42,548 nucleotides of DNA, taken from positions 1-42,548 of the forward strand of contig JAHWJH010000005.1 of assembly GCA_019348555.1 (NCBI GenBank), written 5' to 3'. A program made the translations under genes and the position numbers. The notes under the pieces are model-generated. The model worked only from the letters and a program-made list of their open reading frames with translations. It searched no databases and was not told where the DNA came from. Positions 35,387 to 42,548 of this stretch are shown here, piece after piece; position 1 is the stretch's first letter; the number at the start of each line of letters is the position of its first letter. The stretch comes from Actinomycetota bacterium (GTDB taxonomy: Bacteria > Actinomycetota > Acidimicrobiia > Acidimicrobiales > CADCSY01).

Positions 35387-37000
35387 ATGTGTCAGACGGG
35401 CGAGCCACCGACCGAGCGGTCCCCAGACGCTACCGTCGGCCTCCTGGAACAGTCGGAACGAGCCCCCGAGGTGGCCTCCGAACCCGAGCAGGCGCATGCT
35501 CGGGAGCGCCCACGAGGCCCCATGGGCGGGGCGTACCGCCGGGGAGCCCTCGTCGTGGGTGCCGCCTTCGCGCTGTCGAGGCTGGCTGCGATCAGGGCCG
35601 GTGTGAGGTTCGACGCCGGCCCTCTCCAGGCCGGCTTTCAGGTCCTGGAGCTGAGCGAGCTACGGGACGACCTGGTGCGGAGCCTCGCCAATCTCCATGC
35701 GCAACCGCCCCTCTTCAACCTGTTCATCGGGCTGGTGTTGCGCGCGCCTCAGGGCTGGGAGGAGCCGTTGCTGCGGGTCGTCTACCTGGCCATGGGCCTG
35801 GCGCTGGCCCTGGCCGCCTACTCGATCCTGGTACGCCTCGGCGTAGCGGTTCCCGTGGCCGTCGCCGGCACCCTCGTCATCGCCCTGAGCCCGGCCAGCA
35901 TCCTGTTCGAGAACTGGGCGCACTACGACTACCCCGTCACGCTGTTGTTGTGCCTGTCGGTGCTGGCGCTCCTTCGCTACGAGGACGGTCATCGTCGGCG
36001 AGATGTCGTCGTGGTGCTCGGCCTGCTGGGGGTCCTCGTGCTGACGAGGAGCACCTTCCAGCTCATCTGGTACCTGGCGTGGGCGGGGGTGCTCCTTCTC
36101 CATCGCCGGCACGCCGATTGGAAGCCCATCGCAGTGGTCGCGGCCGTTCCCTTGGTTGCGATCGTCGCCGTCTACGCCAACACGCTGCGAGTGGCCGGCA
36201 CCTTCACGTCGAGCACCTCGCTCGGCGCCAGCTTGGCCAAGATCACGACGTTCCAGCTGCCCGAGCACGAGCGACAGGCGATGGTGGCGAGCGGCGAGCT
36301 GTCACCGCTGGCCCTGGTTCCCCCGTACTCACCGGTTGCCGCCTACGCCGAGGTCGTCCCAGCGGCTCCGGTGACAGGGGTTCCCGTGCTCGACGACGAG
36401 TTGAAGACGTTCCCCGACGGGGCGTACTGGATCAACTTCAACAACCTCAAGTACGCGGCGGTGTCGAACGCCTACCTCGACGATGCCCTGCACACGCTTC
36501 GAAGTCGACCGGACGCCTACGTCCAGGGCCTGTCGACCGCCTTCGAGATCTTCTTCCGTCCTCCGAGCGACTTCTTCACCCTGGAGCACAACCGCAAGCA
36601 GATCGCCGGATACAACTCCTTCTACAACCGCGTCTTCCAGGGAGTGGTGGCCAGCGGCGAGCCGGTCTCCGGCTTCCCCGACGTCGCCCAGCAGTATCGT
36701 CAGGGACCGGCACGCACGGCGTGGGCCTGGGTGGCCCTCTACGCGATCGCCGTGCTCGGTGGAGCTGCGGAGCTGTGGTTCGGACGGCGGGCGCCGCGCT
36801 TTCGGCCGTCCCAAGTGGTCCTCGGTTTCCTGTGGTCGAGCGTCGCCTACACGATGGCGGTGAGCAACCTCGTCGAGGTGGGGGAGAACGATCGCTTCCG
36901 GCTCTACTCCGATCCCCTCGTGGTCTTTCTCGTGGCCGGTCTCGCCGTCACCTGGCTGCAGAGGCGCAGGGAGGCGACAGGCAGGCCGGCACCGCCCTGA
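35387..37000 (+). CDS. Polytopic membrane protein, GT-C-like glycosyltransferase (paralogue of 32888..34765)
   Basis: RFDAGPLQAGFQVLELSELRDDLVRSLANLHAQPPLFNLFIGLVLRAPQ; FENWAHYDYPVTLLLCLSVLALLRY; EVGENDRFRLYSDPLVVFLV. Start uncertain (35387, 35471 or 35522). Confidence 0.78.
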   Translation: MCQTGEPPTERSPDATVGLLEQSERAPEVASEPEQAHARERPRGPMGGAYRRGALVVGAAFALSRLAAIRAGVRFDAGPLQAGFQVLELSELRDDLVRSLANLHAQPPLFNLFIGLVLRAPQGWEEPLLRVVYLAMGLALALAAYSILVRLGVAVPVAVAGTLVIALSPASILFENWAHYDYPVTLLLCLSVLALLRYEDGHRRRDVVVVLGLLGVLVLTRSTFQLIWYLAWAGVLLLHRRHADWKPIAVVAAVPLVAIVAVYANTLRVAGTFTSSTSLGASLAKITTFQLPEHERQAMVASGELSPLALVPPYSPVAAYAEVVPAAPVTGVPVLDDELKTFPDGAYWINFNNLKYAAVSNAYLDDALHTLRSRPDAYVQGLSTAFEIFFRPPSDFFTLEHNRKQIAGYNSFYNRVFQGVVASGEPVSGFPDVAQQYRQGPARTAWAWVALYAIAVLGGAAELWFGRRAPRFRPSQVVLGFLWSSVAYTMAVSNLVEVGENDRFRLYSDPLVVFLVAGLAVTWLQRRREATGRPAPP

Positions 37001-37046
37001 GACCGCAGCATCCACGGCGAGGACCCGGCCGGTCCCCGAGGAGCCG

Positions 37047-38633
37047 TCATCCCGTCGTGGCGCCCGTCTTCCTGAGCACGTGCGCTCCGACCGGACCGGC
37101 GTCGACCGGGTGCTCGAGCAGCTCGACGACCTCCAGCTGGGGATGCTCCAACAGCAACCGTTGGCCCTCGAGGCAGCGGGTGATCTCCAGTCGGATGTAC
37201 TCGGGGAGCCCGCCCAGGCTCGACTCGTCGACCAGCGGGCACGACACCATGACGTGGGCGCCGGCGGCGAGCTGGTCGAGCATGGGCTCGAGGGTGCTGG
37301 CGGGCTGGCTGGCGCGAAGGCGCTCCACCGCGTCACGCCAGTCGGCCGCCAGTGGGTCGGCGACAGGCCCGGTGGTCGTGGCATAGCGCAGGCCCGCCGG
37401 CAGGTAGTGGGCCAAAAGCGGCACGGCGCCGATGGGGGCGAACACCAGGTCACCGCCGTCGAGCATCGGCGTCGCCTGCTCGGCCAGGGCCTTGGCGTCG
37501 CTCTTGACGTCGGGGCGCACGACGTTGATCGGCCCCGAGAGCAGGGCGACGACTCCCAGCGTGGCCACGGCGACGTGTCCGGCGCGGGCCAGGCCGACTC
37601 CGAGGACCACCAGCGTCGGCGCCAGGACCACGCCGAGGTAGCGGAGATGCCACTGGGAGCTGGATCGGGACGTGGCGAAGCCGGCGCCAAGGGTGACCGC
37701 AGCGATGACCACCGCCACCGCCACGAGCGAGGCGGGCCGGCTCCACGGTGGTCGCAGCACCGCGACCAGGGCGGTTCCTGCCCCGAGGGCCAGAGCCACA
37801 GCGGCGAACGGACCGCCGATCAGCCCCACCAGGTCGTCACGCACCAGTTGCACCGACGGCGGCAGCGCCCATCCGATGGCGCTGTGTGCCCGCTGGAACA
37901 GCAGCGTCGGAACCCAGGGAGCGAAGAGCAGGCCGACGGCACCGAAGGCGAGTGCGGCGTCGACGAGCACCTGGCGTCGGTCAGGGCGCAGCGCCAGACA
38001 GACCAGGACCCCGGCACCGGCTCCGAGCGCCAGCAGCAGGCCCCAGTAGTGCGTGTACACGGCAAGGGTCAGCAGGACGGCGAAGGCCGGCAGGAACCGG
38101 CGGTGGCGGAGCACGAAGGCGTGGAGGAAGGTGGCGGTGACGAGCACGGACAGCAGCGCCACCAGGGAGTACATGCGGGTCTCGTTGGCGTAGGTGGCGA
38201 GGAACGGGTTGACCGCGGCCAACAGCGCGCACATCCACCCCGTTCGCCGGTCGAAGAGGCTCCATCCCGCCCACAGGGCGGCGGGGACCACGGCCAGGGC
38301 GAACAGCAGCGACAAGGTGTGGGTGGACGCCTCTGAGGTCCCGAAGGCCAGGATCCAGCCACGGAGCAGGACGTGGTAGAGCGGCGGTGATGTGTCCTGA
38401 GCCAACAGCTCCGGCATCGCCGTCAGCGGGTGTGAGGAGATGCCCAGGGACAGTGCCTCGTCGATCCAGTACCACGTGTCCCGGGCACGACCCCACAACA
38501 GCGTGAGGACGACCAAAAGGCCGGCGAGCGAAGCTCCGTCTTCCCGCCATCGCCAGGGCTGGCGACCGTCCTCGGCGCCGGGAGGGACCGCTCGACGCTG
38601 GTCGTCGGATCCGGGCCCCTCCTCCGGGCGCAC
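37047..38633 (-). CDS. GT39-like polytopic membrane glycosyltransferase, paralogue 1
   Basis: ARDTWYWIDEALSLGISSHPLTAMPELLAQDTSPPLYHVLLRGWILAFGTSEASTHTLSLLFALAVVPAALWAGWSLFDRRTGWMCALLAAVNPFLATYANETRMYSLVALL. Confidence 0.83.
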   Translation of the reverse strand: MRPEEGPGSDDQRRAVPPGAEDGRQPWRWREDGASLAGLLVVLTLLWGRARDTWYWIDEALSLGISSHPLTAMPELLAQDTSPPLYHVLLRGWILAFGTSEASTHTLSLLFALAVVPAALWAGWSLFDRRTGWMCALLAAVNPFLATYANETRMYSLVALLSVLVTATFLHAFVLRHRRFLPAFAVLLTLAVYTHYWGLLLALGAGAGVLVCLALRPDRRQVLVDAALAFGAVGLLFAPWVPTLLFQRAHSAIGWALPPSVQLVRDDLVGLIGGPFAAVALALGAGTALVAVLRPPWSRPASLVAVAVVIAAVTLGAGFATSRSSSQWHLRYLGVVLAPTLVVLGVGLARAGHVAVATLGVVALLSGPINVVRPDVKSDAKALAEQATPMLDGGDLVFAPIGAVPLLAHYLPAGLRYATTTGPVADPLAADWRDAVERLRASQPASTLEPMLDQLAAGAHVMVSCPLVDESSLGGLPEYIRLEITRCLEGQRLLLEHPQLEVVELLEHPVDAGPVGAHVLRKTGATTG

Positions 38634-38640
38634 AGGAGCG

Positions 38641-40296
38641 TCAGCCCGCCGAGCTTCCGGGTCCGTCGGACTCCTTCACGTAGAGGTCGCCGTCGAACGG
38701 CGTGTGGGTGATGCCTTCGGGCGCCTCGACGGAGAGCTGCAGGGCGAGCCTGGCGTCGTTGCGGAGGACGGCCTGGGTCTCCTTGCAGTACTGGCGGACG
38801 AGGTCGTGGAACTCCACCAGCTCCGGGCCGGACTCGAGCTGAGGGCACATCAGCAGCACGTTGGCACCGACCTCGAGCTGGTCGATGATCGGAGGCAGGG
38901 AAGCGGAGGGGTCGCTCTGGCGCATCCTCTCGAGGCTGTTGCGCCAGTCGGTCACCCGCACATCGTCGACCGTGCCGTGCGCCCCCGCGTAGGTCGGCCC
39001 GGACGGCAGGTAGTACGACAGGAGTGGTATCTGGCTGTAGTCGGGAGAGACCACGAGGTCACCCTGGCCGAGCTCGGGCGCCGCCGCCTCCGCGACCTCG
39101 CGGGCGTTGCTCTTCTGGTAGGGCGGGACCTTCACCCCGATGGGAGCGGTGAGCACGGCGGTGAGGACCAGCATGCCCGTGGCCAGGCTGCCCCCTCGGG
39201 CAAGGCCGAGCCCGAAGACCAACAGGAGGAGAGCGACGACGACACCGAGGTAGCGGTAGGCCCACACCTTGCTCAGCCACCCCCCGGCGAGGACCACGGC
39301 CGGAATGGCCAGCATGCAAGCCACGGCCAGGGCGGTGCGACTCGAGGGGCGCTTGAGGATGGCGACCAGCGCGGCGAACGCCCCCACACCCACCGCCACC
39401 ATCGCCTCGAACCCTCCGAAGCTGAACACGACGTCGTCGCGTATCTGGATCAGCGTCGGCCGTCGCGCCCAGGGGTTCGGGTCGTGGGCGAGCTGGTAGA
39501 GCAGCGTCGGCACCCATGGCAGATACAGCACGGCCACCGCCCCGAACGCCAGCACGGCATCGATCACCGACCGTCGGCGGTCCGGACCGGCCAGAGCGCA
39601 GACCGCCGCGGCCACCCCTGCGCCCATCCCGAACAGCAACCCCCAGCTGTGGGTGTAGGCCAGCAGGGTCAGCGCCACGACGAAGGCGGGCAGGTAACGC
39701 CGGCGGCCGTACACGAAGGCGTGGATGAACGTGGCCGTGCTGAGCACGACCAGGAGCACGACCAGGCTGTACATCCGGGTCTCGTTGGCGTAGTAGGCGA
39801 GGTAGGGGTTCAAGGCGGCGAGAGCCGCGCAGAACCATCCCGCTCGTCGCCCGAAGAGGCTCCATCCCGCCCACAGGGCGGCCGGCAGCACCAGAACGGC
39901 GAAGAGCAACGACAGCGTGTGTGTCGCCGCCTCGCTGGTACCGAAGGCCGACATCCACACGTTGAGCAGCACGTAGTACAGCGGTGGTGCACCGTCGAGG
40001 CGCAGGCTGGCCGGGATGTCGGCCAGCGGCAGTGAGGCGATACCGACGGCGATGCCCTCGTCGATCCAGAACCACACGCCCCGGCCGCGGCCCCACAGGA
40101 AGCCCGCCAGGACCATGAGACCGCCGAGGGCGACGATGTCGCGGGCCGCCTCACGTGGCAGGCGTGGCGCCCGTCGGGTGAGGGAGGTCTCATGGCCGGC
40201 GGTGGTGTCACCGTCGTGTCCGTTGGAAGCGGGGCCATTGACGGTGGCCGGTTCGGCCGCCACCTGGAGATCGGTCTGCTCGGTCACCTCTGCCAC
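38641..40296 (-). CDS. GT39-like polytopic membrane glycosyltransferase, paralogue 2
   Basis: GRGVWFWIDEGIAVGIASLPLADIPASLRLDGAPPLYYVLLNVWMSAFGTSEAATHTLSLLFAVLVLPAALWAGWSLFGRRAGWFCAALAALNPYLAYYANETRMYSLVVLL. Confidence 0.83.
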   Translation of the reverse strand: MAEVTEQTDLQVAAEPATVNGPASNGHDGDTTAGHETSLTRRAPRLPREAARDIVALGGLMVLAGFLWGRGRGVWFWIDEGIAVGIASLPLADIPASLRLDGAPPLYYVLLNVWMSAFGTSEAATHTLSLLFAVLVLPAALWAGWSLFGRRAGWFCAALAALNPYLAYYANETRMYSLVVLLVVLSTATFIHAFVYGRRRYLPAFVVALTLLAYTHSWGLLFGMGAGVAAAVCALAGPDRRRSVIDAVLAFGAVAVLYLPWVPTLLYQLAHDPNPWARRPTLIQIRDDVVFSFGGFEAMVAVGVGAFAALVAILKRPSSRTALAVACMLAIPAVVLAGGWLSKVWAYRYLGVVVALLLLVFGLGLARGGSLATGMLVLTAVLTAPIGVKVPPYQKSNAREVAEAAAPELGQGDLVVSPDYSQIPLLSYYLPSGPTYAGAHGTVDDVRVTDWRNSLERMRQSDPSASLPPIIDQLEVGANVLLMCPQLESGPELVEFHDLVRQYCKETQAVLRNDARLALQLSVEAPEGITHTPFDGDLYVKESDGPGSSAG

Positions 40297-40511
40297 GTTC
40301 GCTCTTCGCTCCTTGTGGTGCCGCCTCGTCGGTGCCGCTCAAGCATCGCCGCCACACCACCTCAGGCGGCGTGGCACGCCGCTCAGGTGCGTGGCCGTTG
40401 CACACCAGGCTGCGGGCGCCGTTGTCGGTGTGCGTTCGACGCCGCCGCAGGACCTGTCTGCTTGCCCGAGGCTAGCGCCGTGCCCCGGCTCCGGCGCCTA
40501 CCACGCTGAGG

Positions 40512-40517
40512 TAGCGT
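40512..40517 (+). promoter_or_regulatory. TAGCGT -10-like box, 8 nt before ATG 40526
   Basis: gTAGCGTcggggcccATG. Confidence 0.5.
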
Positions 40518-40525
40518 CGGGGCCC

Positions 40526-41563
40526 ATGCCCACAGCCCTGGTCACTGGCGGCTCCGGCTTCTTCGGCGACATCCTCAAGCGGAGGTTGTTGGCCGACGGG
40601 TTCGACTGCGTGAACATCGATCTCCAGCCCGACCTGTTGACCCATCCCCAGCTCACCTCCGTCCATGGCGACATACGCGACACCGCTCTGGTCGAGAAGC
40701 TGTTCGCCGAGCATGACTTCCAAACCGTGTTCCACTGCGCCGCCATGCTGGCCCATGCCGTGGACGACGACGACTTCCTGTGGAAGTCGAACGTCGACGG
40801 AACCGAGGTGCTCGTCGAGCAGGCCGTGGCCTCGGGCGTGGCCAAGTTCGTGTTCATCTCGTCGAACTGCCTCTGGGGGCACAGCCTCGGTCGTCCGGTC
40901 ACCGAGGACGACGTCCCTGCGCCGATCGAGATCTATGGGCGCTCGAAGTGGGAGGGCGAGAAGGTGCTGGCCCGCTACACCGGCCAGATCGACGTCGTGG
41001 TGCTGCGCACGCCCACCATCGTCGACGCCGGACGGCTGGGACTGCTCGCCATCCTCTTCGACTTCATCCGGGAGGGGCGCAAGGTCTGGGTGGTGGGCAA
41101 GGGCGACAACCGCTACCAGTTCGTCTACGCCCCCGATCTGGCCGACGCCTGCGTGCGAGCCCTCGACGCCCCGGGATCGCGCCTGTACAACGTGGGCTCC
41201 GACCAGGTGAAGACCCTGGCCGAGGTCTACCAGTACGTGATCGACCAGGCCGGCACCGGCGCCCGGGTGGCGTCGCTGCCGAAGGCGCCGACGCTGGCGG
41301 CGATGCGCCTGGCGGGTGCGCTGAAGATCTCCCCACTGGGCCCCTACCACTGGCGCATGATCGCCGAGAACTTCACCTTCGACACCTCGAGGATCACCGA
41401 AGAGCTCGGATGGCGGCCCACCCTCACCAACGAGGAGATGTTGGCCGAGGCGTACAAGAGCTACGAGCGCGACTACGACGAGATCCATCAGCGCCAGAAC
41501 GTCTCGGCCCACCGCCAGCCGGCCAAGATGGGCGCCATCCGCGTCTTGAAGTGGCTCTCATGA
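40526..41563 (+). CDS. NAD-dependent epimerase/dehydratase (extended SDR)
   Basis: MPTALVTGGSGFFGDILKRRLLADGFDCVNIDLQPD, VFISSNCLWGHSLGRPVTEDDVPAPIEIYGRSKWEGEKVL, YQFVYAPDLADACVRAL, DTSRITEELGWRPTLTNEEML. Confidence 0.88.
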   Translation: MPTALVTGGSGFFGDILKRRLLADGFDCVNIDLQPDLLTHPQLTSVHGDIRDTALVEKLFAEHDFQTVFHCAAMLAHAVDDDDFLWKSNVDGTEVLVEQAVASGVAKFVFISSNCLWGHSLGRPVTEDDVPAPIEIYGRSKWEGEKVLARYTGQIDVVVLRTPTIVDAGRLGLLAILFDFIREGRKVWVVGKGDNRYQFVYAPDLADACVRALDAPGSRLYNVGSDQVKTLAEVYQYVIDQAGTGARVASLPKAPTLAAMRLAGALKISPLGPYHWRMIAENFTFDTSRITEELGWRPTLTNEEMLAEAYKSYERDYDEIHQRQNVSAHRQPAKMGAIRVLKWLS

Positions 41564-41570
41564 AAAGCCG

Positions 41571-42548
41571 TCAGACCCGCTTCTCGTAGACCGTCACCGA
41601 CACGCCTGATCCCAGCTCGTCCTCGTCGAGCGGCGGGAACGGCTCCAGCCGCAGCGCCATGGTCGGGTCGGCATCGAGGGTGCTCCGCCACGACCGGCAA
41701 TGCAGGTCCATGGTCCGGAACCACGGGATGGCGTCCGGCGCGGTGGTCAGGAGGGGGCACACGAGGAACACCTGGTCGCCGCGGTCGAGGTCGGCGAGGA
41801 GGGGATCCAGACCGGTTTCGGGTGTGGCCGCCTGGAGCCGTGCCAGGGCGTTGCGCCAATCGACGACCTCGGGGTCGGGCACCAGGCCGAGAGGCGTGGC
41901 GTAGCGCAGATCGTCACCGAAGTAGTAGTGCAGCAGCGGCACGTGCTCGAGCTGGGTGGAGACGACGAGGTCGCCGGGCTGTGCCAACTCGGTGACCCGC
42001 TCGGCGACGCCGGCGACGTTGCTCTTCTCGTTCAACGGCGGCACTGGGCGAAGCCCGCTGATGCGACCCAGCGGCTGGGTCCAGAACGCCACGATGAGGG
42101 CGAAGGCCACCAGGCCGGTGGCACCGCCGCGGGCGAGACCGAGGGCGGTGACCAACAGCAGCGGAGCGAGGAAGATCCCGAAGTAGCGAGGCGACCAGCC
42201 GGGGGCGAACTGGGCGACGGTCCATGCCGAGGCGACGACGCCGCCACAGAGGATGGCCAGCGCCCCAGCCGCGCGGCCCTCACCGGTGTGCCAGCGCAGC
42301 GCCAGGCGTACCAGCGGAGCGCTGGCGGCCACCAGCAACGCCACCAGCACGCGCTCGTCGCCGAGCACCGAACCGACCGCCGACACCGCCTCTCGGGGCA
42401 CCGGGGTGATCGACCACGGCGCGCCGGTCAAGCGCATCTGGCGCAGCAGCGTCGGCACCCATGGCGCATACAGCACTGCGGTGCCGCCGAAGGCGATGAC
42501 GGCGTCCATCACCACCCGATGCCGGTCGCGGCGCACCACCCAGCAACC
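41571..42548 (-). CDS. GT39-like polytopic membrane glycosyltransferase, paralogue 3 (N-terminus beyond window)
   Basis: VVMDAVIAFGGTAVLYAPWVPTLLRQM, NEKSNVAGVAERVTELAQPGDLVVSTQLEHVPLLHYYFGDDLRYATPLG, VVDWRNALARLQAATPETGLDPLLADLDRGDQVFLVCPLL align with paralogues 1 and 2. Confidence 0.8.
   Translation of the reverse strand, partial: GCWVVRRDRHRVVMDAVIAFGGTAVLYAPWVPTLLRQMRLTGAPWSITPVPREAVSAVGSVLGDERVLVALLVAASAPLVRLALRWHTGEGRAAGALAILCGGVVASAWTVAQFAPGWSPRYFGIFLAPLLLVTALGLARGGATGLVAFALIVAFWTQPLGRISGLRPVPPLNEKSNVAGVAERVTELAQPGDLVVSTQLEHVPLLHYYFGDDLRYATPLGLVPDPEVVDWRNALARLQAATPETGLDPLLADLDRGDQVFLVCPLLTTAPDAIPWFRTMDLHCRSWRSTLDADPTMALRLEPFPPLDEDELGSGVSVTVYEKRV

Noticed and set aside
37000-37047. Possible terminator hairpin GGACC-CGGCC-GGTCC
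   Set aside because: Only 5-bp arms with no U-tract; expected by chance at this GC content.
1-42548. CRISPR arrays, tRNA/rRNA genes, transposases, phage genes
   Set aside because: None seen: no regularly spaced repeats, no recognisable RNA gene, and no integrase/transposase motifs in any plausible ORF.

Overview
High-GC window, probably from an actinobacterium of the Acidimicrobiia type (taxon is inference). It is almost entirely cell-envelope and glycan genes. Left part (1-12.5 kb): four SLH-repeat proteins (two tandem secreted paralogues, a SpoIID/LytB-type protein, a PGRP-type amidase) interleaved with a CsaB-type pyruvyl transferase, a UDP-GlcNAc 2-epimerase, glycosyltransferases and a GH18-like secreted protein. 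This looks like a complete SLH / pyruvylated-polymer anchoring locus. Middle (12.5-26 kb): flippase-like and DUF2142-like membrane proteins, GT2 and GT4 glycosyltransferases, F420 genes cofD-cofE, then a convergent set of GalE-like, ManB-like, His-rich secreted, WbbL-like, UDP-xylose synthase and UDP-glucose dehydrogenase genes. 26-31.9 kb: a five-gene dipeptide-type ABC transporter operon. Right part (31.9 kb to end): a GDP-mannose-3,5-epimerase-like SDR, two GT-C-like paralogues flanking an antisense GT2, three paralogous GT39-like membrane proteins and another SDR. No rRNA, tRNA, CRISPR or transposase was recognised. Noteworthy non-coding signals: a four-tract G-quadruplex motif (10651-10687), a repeat/hairpin-dense 200-bp convergent intergenic region (20065-20265), a 20-bp perfect palindrome over a coupled start codon (13463-13482), and a recurring TAnnnT box 6-10 nt before start codons suggesting widespread leaderless transcription. 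Everything was read by eye from the sequence and ORF track; family names come from recognised motifs, not searches.
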